In this document: positions 40,377 through 62,307 of the stretch, piece by piece
Position numbering within the stretch: position 1 is the first letter of the stretch
How the letters are laid out: each line of letters starts with the position of its first letter
Source: Leptospira sanjuanensis
Lineage (GTDB): Bacteria; Spirochaetota; Leptospiria; Leptospirales; Leptospiraceae
NCBI RefSeq assembly: GCF_022267375.1
Contig: NZ_JAIZBH010000001.1
Span: 3,796,001-3,860,000, forward strand
Direction: 5' to 3'
Length of the DNA stretch: 64,000 nucleotides
Notes under the pieces: generated by a model
Told to the model about the DNA's origin: nothing
Seen by the model: only the letters and a program-made list of their open reading frames with translations
Databases searched by the model: none
Program-made: the position numbers and the translations under genes

Positions 40377-41678
40377 TCAGAAAGTACTTTGTGTTTGGGG
40401 CTTTTGACCTCGAATCGAAAAGAATCGTTTCTGACTGATTAAAAAACCGCCGAAGATCGCAAGCGATACGATCGATCCTATCTGAAGAATTCTAGGCAAA
40501 GCGAGAATCCATTCGTTGCTCAAAAACAATGTCAGCTTTTCAACACCGGTAAAATCCATCGGAAAAAGGAATGAAATAGCCGCTATGGAACTCATCCTTA
40601 CGATTTCGGAAATCAAACCGCTCGTCTTGGTTTCAAAGATAGCGCTGATATTCCAGAACGTCCAAAGAATATAAAACCCGAGAATCAACATCTCCAGTAA
40701 AGGAAGTTCTTTCTTAAATTCGATATAAATCATCGATGCGCCGATTCCCAACGCGAATTGAACCGCGGAATACGTCATCAATGTCGCGGGAATTTCCGTA
40801 TTAAATTTTTTGTATGTTTTCCGATCGATTTCGGGAGGTGTGAGAAATTCGCCCAGATCGGAGGGCTGCCAGCCCGGAGGTTTGAACCAAACCAGAAATT
40901 TGTCCTTCCAATTTTTCGTTTTCCAAGCCATCCTCGCGAGATCCTCGAATTGATGAATTTGTGCGTGAACGGGACTCCAAGTCTGAAGCGGTTTTACGAT
41001 TCCGTAAATCGGCTCGTCCTCCTCTTCGATATACGTTCCGAGCATTCTATCCCAGATTGCGAACGTGCCCGCATAATTCTTGTCGATGTATTTCGGATTC
41101 CGCGCGTGGTGAACCCTGTGTTGAGAAGGTGTGTTCAGGATATACTCTATAATTCCGAGTTTGCCGATCAAACGAGTATGAATCCAAAATTGATAAGCGA
41201 AATTGATCTGGATACAAAGCACGAACATCAAAGGGGAAAATCCGATGATCGCCAGCGGAAGATAAAACGGAAGGGAGAAAATATTCTGAAAGATCCCTTG
41301 TCTTAACGCGGCTGTGTAATTGTAGTCCTCGCTTTGATGATGAGCAACGTGCGAAGCCCAGAGTATGTTGACCTCGTGACCCAGACGATGGTACCAATAA
41401 TAACAAAAATCCGCCAGAACGTAACAAGCGATCCATCCCCAAATGGAGGTATCGGAAATTCGAAATATTCCAAAATTCTTATACACCCAAGCGTAAATCG
41501 CGACTAACCCCACGGTTATGAAAACCGTAAAGACCTGCATATAAATTCCGGCGGTTAAATTGCTGACGGAATCCTTAAAACGATAAACCGGTTTCTTAAC
41601 CGCGTATCCTACGATTAGCTCCACGACCAGCAGCACAAAAAAAACGGGAGTAATCAGCTCGATGAGATTCTTTTCCAT
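40377..41678 (-). CDS. Sterol desaturase/fatty acid hydroxylase family membrane enzyme, AGMO-like
   Basis: A 433-aa membrane di-iron oxygenase. His clusters: HRLGHE, HVAHHQ and, after two more helices, HRVHHARN, the eight-His set of the family. About eight to nine helices; the extra C-terminal membrane domain and the order of the clusters resemble alkylglycerol monooxygenase. The ATG at 41678 follows an AGGAAG site. Upstream lie a 30-bp palindrome and two copies of a motif also found before the FadL gene, suggesting joint lipid-responsive control. Substrate inferred to be a lipid ether, fatty acid or sterol-like molecule. Confidence 0.88.
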   Translation of the reverse strand: MEKNLIELITPVFFVLLVVELIVGYAVKKPVYRFKDSVSNLTAGIYMQVFTVFITVGLVAIYAWVYKNFGIFRISDTSIWGWIACYVLADFCYYWYHRLGHEVNILWASHVAHHQSEDYNYTAALRQGIFQNIFSLPFYLPLAIIGFSPLMFVLCIQINFAYQFWIHTRLIGKLGIIEYILNTPSQHRVHHARNPKYIDKNYAGTFAIWDRMLGTYIEEEDEPIYGIVKPLQTWSPVHAQIHQFEDLARMAWKTKNWKDKFLVWFKPPGWQPSDLGEFLTPPEIDRKTYKKFNTEIPATLMTYSAVQFALGIGASMIYIEFKKELPLLEMLILGFYILWTFWNISAIFETKTSGLISEIVRMSSIAAISFLFPMDFTGVEKLTLFLSNEWILALPRILQIGSIVSLAIFGGFLISQKRFFSIRGQKPQTQSTF

Positions 41679-41724
41679 TAGAGTTCGCTTCCTTTCCTCT
41701 TCACTCGAGAATTTACGTTGCAAG

Positions 41725-41754
41725 GTCCATAGATTCCTTAAGGAATCCATGGAC
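41725..41754. promoter_or_regulatory. 30-bp palindrome in leader of hydroxylase gene
   Basis: From GTCCATAG to CCATGGAC around the centre ATTCCTTAAGGAAT, with one mismatched pair. It lies 47-76 bp before the hydroxylase ATG. As DNA it is a candidate operator; as RNA it would be a 13-bp stem with a UUAA loop. Confidence 0.6.
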
Positions 41755-41787
41755 AACGAGCGCAAAATCCTAACTCAAAGTGGCTCT

Positions 41788-41801
41788 GTAGCGAACGCTA
41801 C
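41788..41801. promoter_or_regulatory. Shared palindromic motif, site A
   Basis: GTAGCG, AA, CGCTAC, followed by TGTCAA, the complement of TTGACA. On the coding (minus) strand the order is TTGACAGTAGCGTTCGCTAC. About 110 bp before the hydroxylase start. Compare site B at 43571-43590, where the minus strand reads TTGACTGTAACGTACGCT. Confidence 0.5.
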
Positions 41802-41849
41802 TGTCAACAAAAAAGGCGAACTATAAAAATACAATCGGCCAGGATAACC

Positions 41850-41861
41850 TAACGTACGTTA
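41850..41861. promoter_or_regulatory. Shared palindromic motif, site C
   Basis: TAACGTACGTTA, a perfect 12-bp palindrome, 172 bp before the hydroxylase start and 37 bp past the FadL stop. Same core as site B. Confidence 0.45.
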
Positions 41862-41897
41862 TAGATAAAATATTAAAAACGAATGGATTCTCTTTTT

Positions 41898-43421
41898 TTA
41901 GAAGAAAAGAGTCATGGAAACTCCAATCGTCCAGATATAACCCCCGTACGAATAATTCGGATTTCTTTCCGTTGGAACGTATTTATTGACTTCCATCGCT
42001 TTCAACTGGTGATTTTCGATCACGACGTCGAAGACGATCGGTTTACGGAGGCGGTTCATAAACCGGAACGTTGTCGGACTAAATATATAGGAAAACCCTA
42101 AGCTGAAAATATTCCGATCCGAATCCATCCAGTTGTTGGCTCCGGGCATCGCAGGAAGAGGGGTGGGTTTGGTCGCGAAACCTACCCTTGTTTTTAAGAA
42201 TTTAAACAGTGAGTATTCCGCCCCGATCCGAAAGTTCGTCGTATCATGGAGGTAAAACGCTTCCGAATATTTTTCCTTAATGCGCGACATTTTGAACTGA
42301 CTCCAGATTTCGCGGTTCGCATCGAAACTAAGAACCAAACGATCGTTCGGGCGAAATGCAATCCCGTACGAGAAAACTCTCGGGTTGAATCCGTCCAAGA
42401 TTGCGAGATCGAAGTCCAATTGGATTCCGAGCAAGGTGGTTTGAGCTCTTGCGGGAACGGGATCGATTTGTGCGACTGTTTCCCGTTTGTAAGAAGCTCC
42501 TAAACTGAATTTACCATACGTAAACTGTAGACCGTATGTCGGATTGACGAGAGGTTTTACGGTAAGAATCACCTGTGAGTTTGCCGAAACGGGATCAGGG
42601 GAAATCGGAACGTCCTTCATCAAAATACTACCCGTACCTCCGGCGGTTGCGGTAAAACCGACTCCCGCAAAAAGACGATCCTTCCAAAGTTCAAGGCCGA
42701 GACCTCCCATAATGGTCGGCCTTTCGTTGCTGATCCCCTGTTGCAGATAACGTGGAACGGTTGGATTCTGATCGTTGAGAGTCATCAGATTTCCGCTGCC
42801 CGGAACAAGAGCGTTGATCCCGAAACGAAGACCTCTCCCGAGATCGAACATATCGTTCAAGTTGAGAGTCAATCCGAGACCGACAAAACTATCTCTGATT
42901 TTCGTAATATTCTGATTTCGTGGGGCATTCGTGTGCGAGGTAGGATTCGCATAGTGATATTGAAAACTGACTTCGTGAACGTTTCGTTCCGGACGACTGA
43001 GCGGCTTATACTTTAAAACGTCCTTTGTAAAACCTTCCTTTGTATCTGTCCAAAGGCGTTTGTACCAAGGTCCGGTTGCAACGATCGGTTGGGTAGCCGG
43101 GTCGACCGCAGCGGGATCTGCGTTGGGCGGAGTCAGCGGAGGAGCATCCTTGTTTTCAGGATTTTCCGCACCGCTGGTTCGGGCTTCTTTTTCGATCGAG
43201 GCAAGAATCAAATCCCCTTCGGAAAGCCTTCCGAGTCCGGCCGGATTGTAAAACACAGCGGACGAGTTATTGACGATCGCCGTAACCGCGCTTCCCATCC
43301 CCGCGGGGCCCGGATGCGCGCCGTAAATGTCCCCGTAACTTCCGGCTTTGATTTCTCTCGCAAAGCCGATTCCTAAAAGTAAACCTATCCCGAACGTTCT
43401 TTTTAACTTGAGAATTTTCAA
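41898..43421 (-). CDS. FadL/OmpP1-type outer membrane transporter
   Basis: A 507-aa outer-membrane beta-barrel of the FadL family, which takes up long-chain fatty acids and other hydrophobic molecules. Leader TFGIGLLLGIGFAREIKAGS; the N-terminal hatch segment has GPAGMGSAVTAIVNNSSAVF and YNPAGLG, where the NPA box is diagnostic. It ends with a hydrophobic strand and terminal Phe (VSMTLFF), the barrel-insertion signal. Starts at TTG with an AGG site. Leptospires feed on long-chain fatty acids, so this is a likely nutrient porin. Confidence 0.92.
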   Translation of the reverse strand: MKILKLKRTFGIGLLLGIGFAREIKAGSYGDIYGAHPGPAGMGSAVTAIVNNSSAVFYNPAGLGRLSEGDLILASIEKEARTSGAENPENKDAPPLTPPNADPAAVDPATQPIVATGPWYKRLWTDTKEGFTKDVLKYKPLSRPERNVHEVSFQYHYANPTSHTNAPRNQNITKIRDSFVGLGLTLNLNDMFDLGRGLRFGINALVPGSGNLMTLNDQNPTVPRYLQQGISNERPTIMGGLGLELWKDRLFAGVGFTATAGGTGSILMKDVPISPDPVSANSQVILTVKPLVNPTYGLQFTYGKFSLGASYKRETVAQIDPVPARAQTTLLGIQLDFDLAILDGFNPRVFSYGIAFRPNDRLVLSFDANREIWSQFKMSRIKEKYSEAFYLHDTTNFRIGAEYSLFKFLKTRVGFATKPTPLPAMPGANNWMDSDRNIFSLGFSYIFSPTTFRFMNRLRKPIVFDVVIENHQLKAMEVNKYVPTERNPNYSYGGYIWTIGVSMTLFF

Positions 43422-43484
43422 TTTCGCCTGCCCTCTTCATCCCTCTCAAAGGAACCAAAGATACATTTTGACTTCTATGTTTCG

Positions 43485-43507
43485 CTGATATTATTATTAA
43501 ATATCAG
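43485..43507. repeat. AT-rich inverted repeat upstream of FadL gene
   Basis: CTGATATT, seven-base loop, AATATCAG, 64-86 bp before the FadL start. On the minus strand, upstream of it, TCGACT and TATAAG-like boxes about 17 bp apart could be the promoter, making this a leader hairpin. Confidence 0.4.
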
Positions 43508-43570
43508 TTATTTTTAAAAAGTTCTGATTATCTTATAGGTCGATACTTAAAAAGTCGAGAAAAAAATTGG

Positions 43571-43590
43571 AGCGTACGTTACAGTCAATG
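43571..43590. promoter_or_regulatory. Shared palindromic motif, site B
   Basis: Minus strand CATTGACTGTAACGTACGCT, about 150-170 bp before the FadL start. Matches site A in the TTGACnGTARCGTWCGCT pattern and site C in the AACGTACG core. It also lies in the 3' part of the space after the ClC gene. Confidence 0.5.
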
Positions 43591-43592
43591 AG

Positions 43593-45479
<1,887 letters not shown>

Positions 45480-45539
45480 GGCGATCGTCTTTATAAACGA
45501 AAAGGGCGATCTTATTTTCGAAAAAGAAATTCTAAAAAC

Positions 45540-46315
45540 TTAATATTTATACGTGTAAGACAATTCCACCAAACGGTTATGCGTCGTCGTATCCTCGATC
45601 GCTCCCGTCATCCGATACAATCTCGGAACCACAAGGGCCGCGACGAAAATCCCTCCGTACGGGGAATCGAATACGTTTCCGCTCGGGCCTTCTTTGTTGA
45701 GAAGATTGTCCATCATGCTCTTTTTCGGAATGCTGTTCATCGCAAAATAATACGCAAGACCGCCGATCAACAAATCGGAAAGCAGGTAAAAGGAAGTCCT
45801 TGAAAACGTTTCGCCGGAAGTATAAACGGGGGATTTTCGAGAGTTATATAAAACGGAAAACGCGGGTGAAATCAAATTCAAACCTTGAGAAACGATATGG
45901 GACTTTTTTTCCAGCTTTTCGATCTTCTCATCCGGATTCGTTCCGGAAGAAGGAGTGCCGATTCCGGCGGCATCCTTTCTCTGTAATTCTTCCTTAAAGT
46001 AATTCCGAAACACCTTTTCCATTCCGCTTTTAGGAGCCTCGATCCGCATAATGCTGACGTTGTCGCGCTTTGCAAATTCTCCCAAATAAACGTTAAACGA
46101 ATACCGGGAATACCAAGGGTTCGTATAATGATATTTAAATCCTTTCGTCTTCTTGCTGAACTTTACCGAACCTTCCGCGAACTTGTTCAACGCCGCGGAA
46201 ACCCTCATGTTGTTTTCTTCCACGTTTCCTTCGAGTTCGATCACCTCGGAGGCGCCGAGAGAATAAGCCGTCAAAAGATAAACGATTCCGATCGGAAGGA
46301 GTTTGTATAAACGTC

Positions 46316-46319
<4 letters not shown>
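45540..46319 (-). CDS. Exported uncharacterised protein, 259 aa
   Basis: I do not recognise the family. A Sec leader (LYKLLPIGIVYLLTAYSLGA, cleavage near GA-SE) precedes a soluble region, then two hydrophobic stretches (LLIGGLAYYFAMNS near residue 190 and YGGIFVAALVVPRLY near 228), a layout seen in leptospiral outer-membrane-associated proteins of the '(DUF) P13-like' or lipoprotein-less type. Its start overlaps the stop of the CPBP gene by 4 bp. Possibly a substrate or partner of that protease, by position only. Confidence 0.7.
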
Positions 46320-47227
<908 letters not shown>

Positions 47228-47234
47228 TTCTGTC

Positions 47235-49282
<2,048 letters not shown>

Positions 49283-49315
49283 TATTCAAGAAACTTACAA
49301 TTCAAAACGGCCCCT

Positions 49316-49353
49316 TCGATCGGGATCTCGGCTTTATGCCGAAATCCCTCGAT
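49316..49353. terminator. Hairpin between convergent genes, bidirectional terminator candidate
   Basis: TCGATCGGGATCTCGGC then TTTAT then GCCGAAATCCCTCGAT: a long stem with small imperfections, followed by a second short AAGAC/GTCTT stem. It sits in the 124-bp gap between the propeller gene and the sulfite reductase gene, which end towards each other. Confidence 0.55.
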
Positions 49354-49406
49354 AAGACTTCGTCGTCTTCGGCCGCGACACTTTCCACGGATCGCGTCGC
49401 GGATTC

Positions 49407-51089
<1,683 letters not shown>

Positions 51090-51127
51090 GGCTTGGATCT
51101 TTTTCCTTTTTCGGGTTTATGATTTCG

Positions 51128-51732
51128 TTATATACGTTTGGGTTCCGCGGGAATTTTGAAATAATCCTCTTTCAGAGTCTGTAACAGATCTTTCAAAACT
51201 TTTTTTCTTTTTTCGGGATCGGGAAGAATCGACTTCAATTCTTTTCTAAGTCGTATCAACTCTTGCAGTTCATTTTCGTGTTCGTCGGGGATAAGCTCTT
51301 CCAATGTCGTCTTAACGACTCCGGACAAACCCGCAAAATTTCCCTCGGTGGAAATTGCCACGCGTAGCGGACCGCGATCCAATACGGCGGCGGAATAAAA
51401 ATCGCAGTTCGAAGGATCGTCCGCACAGTTGATCCAAATCTTCCAAGAATGCGCATAATCGCTGAGTCTTCGATTCAAATCGGAATCGTTGGTCGCGGAA
51501 AAAACCAAGGCCCGTCCTTGAAGATCGGAAAATTCGACGGATCTGTATTCTACTTTGATCTCGGGATGTTTTTCCAAAATCTGAGCGACTTCGCGGCAAG
51601 TTTCCAAGGCGATCAACGTGATCTTAGCTCCCGCATCCAAGAGATGCGGTAATTTTTCGAGAGCGACCTTGCCGCCCCCGATCAAAAGAACATTCTTGTT
51701 TTCTAAATTAAGGAACGCTGGATATTTACGGC

Positions 51733-51736
<4 letters not shown>
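51128..51736 (-). CDS. Precorrin-2 dehydrogenase / sirohydrochlorin ferrochelatase (Met8-like)
   Basis: A 202-aa stand-alone version of the N-terminal half of CysG. The NAD-binding motif LLIGGGKVALEKL, the ATNDSDLNRRLSDYA segment and the catalytic Asp-containing NCADDPSNCDF turn match siroheme synthase. Together with the SUMT gene just upstream it makes siroheme. Overlaps that gene by 4 bp. Confidence 0.92.
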
Positions 51737-52533
<797 letters not shown>

Positions 52534-52536
52534 CGA

Positions 52537-53786
<1,250 letters not shown>

Positions 53787-53790
<4 letters not shown>

Positions 53791-54700
53791 AAGTATCCTC
53801 CTCTTTTTCTGTCTTCCATAGCCGCTTCGGAACGTTTGTCGTCGAGTCTGGAACCTCGTTCTGTCGTCCGAGTCGTTTGGATTTCGAGGATGATGTCGTC
53901 GATGTTATCCGCTTGAGAATCCACGGCCGCGGTGCAAGTCATATCACCCACCGTGCGGAAACGAACGATCTTGTCTTCCACACGATCGTTTCCGTCGATC
54001 GTAATGAACTTCGAAACGGGGAAGAGAAGATTCTCGCGATAAATCACTTGTCGTTTATGAGAAAAATATAATGAAGGAAGAGCGATGTTTTCTTTGCGGA
54101 TGTATTCCCAAACGTCCAGCTCGGTCCAGTTGGAAATCGGAAAAACGCGTACATTCTCCCCCGGACTGATTTTACCGTTGTAGATATTCCAGAGTTCTGG
54201 TCTTTGCAGTTTCGGGTCCCATTGACCGAATTCGTCGCGAACGGAAAAAACCCGTTCTTTCGCTCTCGCCTTTTCTTCGTCCCTGCGAGCGCCTCCGATA
54301 CAAGCGTCGAATTTAAATTCGGCGATCGTATCCAAAAGAGTCACGGTTTGAATTCCGTTTCTGCTCGGGAACTTTCCTTTTTCTTCGACCGCTTTTCCCT
54401 GGTCGATGGAATCTTGAACATAACGAACGATCAGCTTCTCGCCGATTTTGGATGCGAGCTCGTCTCTGAAATCAAGAGCTTCTTGAAAGTTATGACCGGT
54501 GTCGATGTGAACCAAAGGAAACGGAAACTTCCCGGGACGAAACGCTTTCAACGCGAGATGCACAAGCGTGATCGAATCCTTTCCGCCTGAAAAAAGAAGG
54601 GCGGGTCTTTCAAACTGAGATGCGGTTTCCCGAAGAATGTAAATCGATTCCGCTTCGAGTTGTTCGAGATGTGTAAGTCTGGATCTATTCATAGTTGAAT

Positions 54701-54704
<4 letters not shown>
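53787..54704 (-). CDS. cysD: Sulfate adenylyltransferase small subunit
   Basis: A 305-aa ATP sulfurylase subunit with PP-loop LFSGGKDSITL, then PLVHIDTGHNF, GGARRDEEKARAKER and RTVGDMTCTA. The ATG at 54704 is chosen: it overlaps the cysH stop (ATGA) and a longer frame only adds a basic antisense-like tail. Makes APS from sulfate with CysN. Confidence 0.95.
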
Positions 54705-55655
<951 letters not shown>

Positions 55656-55728
55656 TGTAGAACCTACGATCCACCGTGAAAACGCGCGCCCCACCCTAAA
55701 ATTGGGCGGTGGTGGCGGGTTGGCGGGA
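55656..55728 (+). repeat. 73-bp hairpin repeat, copy 2
   Basis: Begins TGTAGAACCTACGAT, then CCGTGAAAACGCGCGCC, then CACCCTAAAATTGGGCGG (a hairpin) and ends TGGCGGGA. Copy 1 at 26991-27063 lies on the opposite strand and has the same length and part order. Confidence 0.8.
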
Positions 55729-55911
55729 AAAAACCGCGAAACTCCCCTCTATCACAAAACCTTTGTTCCTGCAAAATCAATTCTCTCTTCCTGTCGGAAC
55801 TCTTGCGAAATTCGGCGGCCGCGTTTCCCTTCCCAATAACGAAAATAATTTGCAAAAACCAAAAACGAAAGTATTGGAAAGAATCCTCCCCTTTACTTCA
55901 ATCGATTCCTA

Positions 55912-56823
<912 letters not shown>

Positions 56824-57080
56824 ATGAATCGGAAAAGAGACTTTTTCTAAAAATCGGGGCGACTCCCGCGGAAACGATCCGTGGAGAAGGACGCGCCGAG
56901 TTTTCGCAGGACCGGGCTCTCGCTTCAATCTGCAAAGCGCCGTACGGCCTTTTTTAAAACGAAAAACGAATTGAAAACGACGGCGCATTGCAGTATTTCC
57001 GCTCGATCCCTGTCGCAAAATACATTCTAAAAAGTGAATTCTTTTGAATCTCAACGAAGCTTTACGAAAGTGTAGTTATT

Positions 57081-59021
57081 TCAATTATTGGATCGTTTCG
57101 TTCGAACGATACAAGCCCCTCGAATCGGCGTTTGTATCGTATTCTTTGCGAACTTCAATTCTTTCGTCAAGATCTCGGTAAGACCTCCCTCGATCTCTTC
57201 ACAAGACTTTGCAACGATAAACCAATCTTCTTTGGAAACCGGAAAGGAGGTCGTCGGTATCGACTCGGAAGAGCGAGCTTTCAAAAATTCCGCTTCTTCT
57301 TTTTTTCTCTTTTCACGGACCATTTGGCGATTCAAAAAACCGGCTCGATAAAAAGACAATGTAATATCCGGGCGATTGTGATGTTCCAGTGGAAGCAAAT
57401 TCCATAAAACGGAAGAACGGTTTACTTCTTTTAGGAAATATTCCTCAGCGTCGTCGGCGGTATAAAACAAAGAACGGTCCACCCCCGAAAAACAAAGATT
57501 GCTTCTCTCCCAAACCGAATCATTCTTCCAACTCCAATACCCGAGCGTAAACATAATAAATAATGAATATACGGCCGCGGCAAAAATTTTGATGAATCCT
57601 TCTTTCGAAAACTCTTCGCGGCAAAAAATCCCGATCGCGATCAACAAAGCCGGATACAAATGATAAATATGTCGCGGTTGATGATTGGGCGTCATCAGTG
57701 TAAGTCCCAAAATCGAAACGAAGATCGATAAAAACAAAAAGAACGAAGCGCTGACCTCCCCCTTCTCGCGATAACGAAAGATTCCGAATCCGATCCCGAA
57801 CAACAAACCCGCACACAAAATCCATCCGCCATACGGAGCATAAAACGAATTCTCGACGATCTCTCGAAAGTAAGTAAGACTAAAAATCGATTCGTCGCCT
57901 TGTCCTGGCAATAAACCCGCGCCTTGCGCGTGCCCGATCGTGCTGCTCGAACTGGAAAATCGGTCCGGATGCAATAAAACCCAAGAACCGATCGGAAGAA
58001 TCACGTACGTCCAGAAATATTTCCAAAGAAAAAATTCCTCGCGTTTGAAAAGATTCTTATCCGAAGAAATTTCCGTATTTCCGCTTTTGATTGCAGAACC
58101 GTAAAATATGTTCCAAAGTGAAATGCTGGCGCTGATCCAAAACACGAGCGCGCCCGCGTAACGCAAAAGCGCTTTGGTTTTTCCCGGAAACGTTTCCTTG
58201 GAAAAAAGGATCGATGTAAAAATCAACACGATCGACAGAACGATCGGAAGCAAAGCGCCCCATTTGACTCTTTTAAAAAAATTCTTTTCCGAAGTTCGTC
58301 GATAAGAATGCAACAGATCGAATAGGAACGTTCTGGTTTCTTGAAAACGAAACACGGTTAAAAACAAACAACCGAAAAAAACGAAGATATAACCGTACGG
58401 ATATTTCGTATGAAACAAAAGGTTCGAGCTGATCAATAAAAACCAGGATGAATCCGGTTTTTGATTTTCGATCGAGTTTCGGTACAAATTCCAAAAGGCA
58501 AGAATCGCAGGCAGAAAGAAAAGTCCGCCTTGCACTTCCAACATTCCCGAAAAAGAATAATGCATAAATCCCGGATTCTGCAAAAGCCCGGCCCAAAAGA
58601 TCGGAAACAAAATCGCGGCTGCGATCCAACTTCTATTTTTGTTAAACGACGTCAAGATCCAAGGAACGATCGCAAAAAGAAGAATCAATTCTACGAACGT
58701 AAACAACGAAACGGGAGTTCCACCCGGACCGAACATCAAAACGATCAAAGCCTCGGGAATATTTCGGAGAACCGGCCAAGTCGGCGAATCAAAGATCAAC
58801 TTCAGAACGGTGATCGCGTCGAAGGAACGCACGGCTTCCGCGATTCGAATCGAAGTAACTAATCTCGCGTCCGGGTCCCACGTTAAAAAATTCTGATTCG
58901 GACAAAACGTTATAAATTTAAGATACAGTTTTCGGAAATAGATTCCTAAAATAACGAACTGAGGTAAAAAAAGTCCCAGAGATAAAAATGCGGACGCGCG
59001 GATGTACTTCAAAAACTGCAT
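57081..59021 (-). CDS. Large polytopic membrane protein, GT-C glycosyltransferase-like
   Basis: A 646-aa protein with an estimated 12-14 membrane helices and a C-terminal soluble tail from about residue 530. An early loop has TWDPDARLV after the first helix, a typical location for the acidic metal/substrate residue of GT-C enzymes that use polyprenyl-phosphate sugars. [20 protein letters not shown] resembles a later loop motif. I cannot name the family. The leader of the divergent lipocalin gene overlaps its start, so the two promoters are entangled. Confidence 0.68.
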   Translation of the reverse strand: MQFLKYIRASAFLSLGLFLPQFVILGIYFRKLYLKFITFCPNQNFLTWDPDARLVTSIRIAEAVRSFDAITVLKLIFDSPTWPVLRNIPEALIVLMFGPGGTPVSLFTFVELILLFAIVPWILTSFNKNRSWIAAAILFPIFWAGLLQNPGFMHYSFSGMLEVQGGLFFLPAILAFWNLYRNSIENQKPDSSWFLLISSNLLFHTKYPYGYIFVFFGCLFLTVFRFQETRTFLFDLLHSYRRTSEKNFFKRVKWGALLPIVLSIVLIFTSILFSKETFPGKTKALLRYAGALVFWISASISLWNIFYGSAIKSGNTEISSDKNLFKREEFFLWKYFWTYVILPIGSWVLLHPDRFSSSSSTIGHAQGAGLLPGQGDESIFSLTYFREIVENSFYAPYGGWILCAGLLFGIGFGIFRYREKGEVSASFFLFLSIFVSILGLTLMTPNHQPRHIYHLYPALLIAIGIFCREEFSKEGFIKIFAAAVYSLFIMFTLGYWSWKNDSVWERSNLCFSGVDRSLFYTADDAEEYFLKEVNRSSVLWNLLPLEHHNRPDITLSFYRAGFLNRQMVREKRKKEEAEFLKARSSESIPTTSFPVSKEDWFIVAKSCEEIEGGLTEILTKELKFAKNTIQTPIRGACIVRTKRSNN

Positions 59022-60132
59022 GATCGATTTCAGGAATCATCACAACTTCTTTCGGATTACGGTCAATCGACTAATCGGAATCTATTTCTTATTCCCGATT
59101 TTTTTTGCGCTTCACGCGGACGATCGGGCCTTCGTCTTTCCCAAGGATCATTCCTTTCATTCTTCGTATAAAGTGGAATGGTGTTATTTCGTGGGGATCA
59201 TCCGTTCGACGGACGGAAAACGATACGGATATGAGCTGAGTTTTTTCAAAGGGATTTTCGGCAAGAACAGGGAAGCGTTTCCCGTTCACTTTGCGATCTC
59301 CGATCTGGAAAACAAAAAACACGAAACCGCGCAAATCGTTGAACGAAAGTTAGGTGGAATGGCGGGTTATGATGGAAAACGGATTTTTAGCGGAGACTTC
59401 GTCCTCGAGATTCGAGGAAAAACGGAATTCCACTTGATCGCAAAACCGAAAACCGTTGCCGGACTTTCACTGGATCTGCATCTCAGCGCAAAGAATTCAA
59501 ATATTCTAATACACGGAGACAATGGGAAATCGATCAAAAGCAGAAAGAATCCCGATTTCTATTCGTATTATTACAGCATCCCCGGACTTTCCACGCAAGG
59601 AGAACTCGTTTTCAACGGGAAAAAGATTCGGATCGAAAGCGGCAGTTCTTGGATGGATCATGAATGGAGCAGTCCGATGGATTCCACAAGACAAGCGGAA
59701 CTTTCGGATAAATCCAATTCTTGGGATTGGATCTGCATTCAACTCGATGATGGAACCGATTTGATGGCGTTTAACTTTCGGGAAACTCCCGGCTCCGCTT
59801 CGGAAAGTTTCGGGACGCTCCGATTGAAGTCCGGACAAAAAACGAAATTCGAAAACGAAGGCGAAATTCTTTTTTCACACGATTCTTCCGTTTGGAAAAG
59901 TCGACGCACCGATAAAAAATATCCTCTCGTTTGGAATCTGACCACTCAATCTAAACAGAAAGATTCGACTCTTCAGCTTATAATCGAACCCTTCTTTGAA
60001 GATCAAGAATTCGATTCCAGACCTACAACCGGATTCAGCTATTGGGAAGGAGCGGTAAAAGTCCGAGGAACAAGAGCCGGAAAATCCGTTCAAGGTTTCG
60101 GATACTTGGAACTTAAAGGAAATCGCGATTGA
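59020..60132 (+). CDS. AttH/CrtC-type lipocalin, exported
   Basis: A 370-aa secreted protein; leader [19 protein letters not shown]. The fold is the tandem lipocalin of AttH and carotenoid 1,2-hydratase Crt[38 protein letters not shown] and [12 protein letters not shown] with GFGYLEL near the end. No carotenoid gene is nearby, so a lipid- or small-molecule-binding/isomerising role is more likely than carotenoid hydration. An ATG at 59002 is the alternative start. Upstream of a peptide ABC transporter by 124 bp. Confidence 0.83.
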   Translation: MIDFRNHHNFFRITVNRLIGIYFLFPIFFALHADDRAFVFPKDHSFHSSYKVEWCYFVGIIRSTDGKRYGYELSFFKGIFGKNREAFPVHFAISDLENKKHETAQIVERKLGGMAGYDGKRIFSGDFVLEIRGKTEFHLIAKPKTVAGLSLDLHLSAKNSNILIHGDNGKSIKSRKNPDFYSYYYSIPGLSTQGELVFNGKKIRIESGSSWMDHEWSSPMDSTRQAELSDKSNSWDWICIQLDDGTDLMAFNFRETPGSASESFGTLRLKSGQKTKFENEGEILFSHDSSVWKSRRTDKKYPLVWNLTTQSKQKDSTLQLIIEPFFEDQEFDSRPTTGFSYWEGAVKVRGTRAGKSVQGFGYLELKGNRD

Positions 60133-60256
60133 AACCGAACAAGATCGGAACGTAACGTTCAAACGATTTCTCTTAACAATTAAAACTCTTTTTTGAAAAA
60201 GGCTTTGTCTTAGAATCAAATTCCTCGAAACTGTTTTTCCGGGAACCGGAAACGAA

Positions 60257-61263
60257 ATGAAAAAATATTTCCTGAAACGATTTCTTCTCATCATTCCTAC
60301 TTTATTGGGAATGACGTTTATCGTTTTTTTGATTTCTCATTTTGCGCCCGGCGGTCCGCTCGAAACCGAAATCGCAAAGATCCGAGGATATGCGAACGCG
60401 CAAGGCGGGAGCGCAAAAACGATTTCCGAAGAAGAAATCGACATCATCAAAAAAAGATTACATTTAGATAAACCCGTCGGTATCGCTTATCTTTACTGGC
60501 TCAAAGAAATTCTTAGCTTTAACCTGGGAGAATCCAGACTTCATACGCGGCAAGTCACCGATTTGATTGTGGAAAAACTTCCCGTATCGCTTACGTTCGG
60601 TCTTTCCGGTTTTTTTCTTTCCTATTTGATTTGTATCCCGCTCGGAATCGTAAAGGCTCTTCAGAACGGAGAACGATTCGATATCGCTTCCAGCGGAATC
60701 ATTTTAATCACGTATTCGATTCCTGTCTTCGCGCTTTCCGTCTTACTGCTTTACACGTTCGCTTCGGGAGAATTATTGTCGATCTTCCCGCTCGGTCACG
60801 AGGTTTCGGACGAATACGAATCCTTATCCTCTTGGGAAAAGATCCTCGATCGAATCCAACACATGTTTCTTCCGGTGATCTGTTACGTTTCCGGTTCGTT
60901 TGCGGTTCTCACGCTTTTGATGAAAAATTCCCTCTTGGAACAAATCTCGAAAGAATACGTTCGCACCGCTCTTTCCAAGGGATTCAGTTTTAAGGAAGCG
61001 ATCTTCAAACACGCGTTTCGAAATTCTTTGATTCCGATCGCGACCGGCTTCGGAAGCAATCTCAGTTTGATTTTCGCGGGCTCGCTCGTCATCGAACTCG
61101 TATTCAACATCGACGGAATGGGACTTTTAAGTTTCCAAGCCGTCACGGAAAGAGACACCGATCTGATGATGGGACTTTTATTGGTTCAAAGTCTTCTTTC
61201 ATTGATCGGAAATATTCTTTCCGATTTCTGTTACGTCCTTATCGATCCGAGGATTCAATTCGA

Positions 61264-61267
<4 letters not shown>
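60257..61267 (+). CDS. Peptide ABC transporter permease, YejB/OppB-like
   Basis: A 336-aa inner-membrane permease. [21 protein letters not shown] is the first helix, and [19 protein letters not shown] matches the YejB loop. The EAA-type coupling loop is [37 protein letters not shown] marks the last third. First gene of a four-gene unit (permease, permease, two ATPases), all overlapping or close. No substrate-binding protein is seen in this window. Confidence 0.92.
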
Positions 61268-62303
<1,036 letters not shown>

Positions 62304-62307
<4 letters not shown>

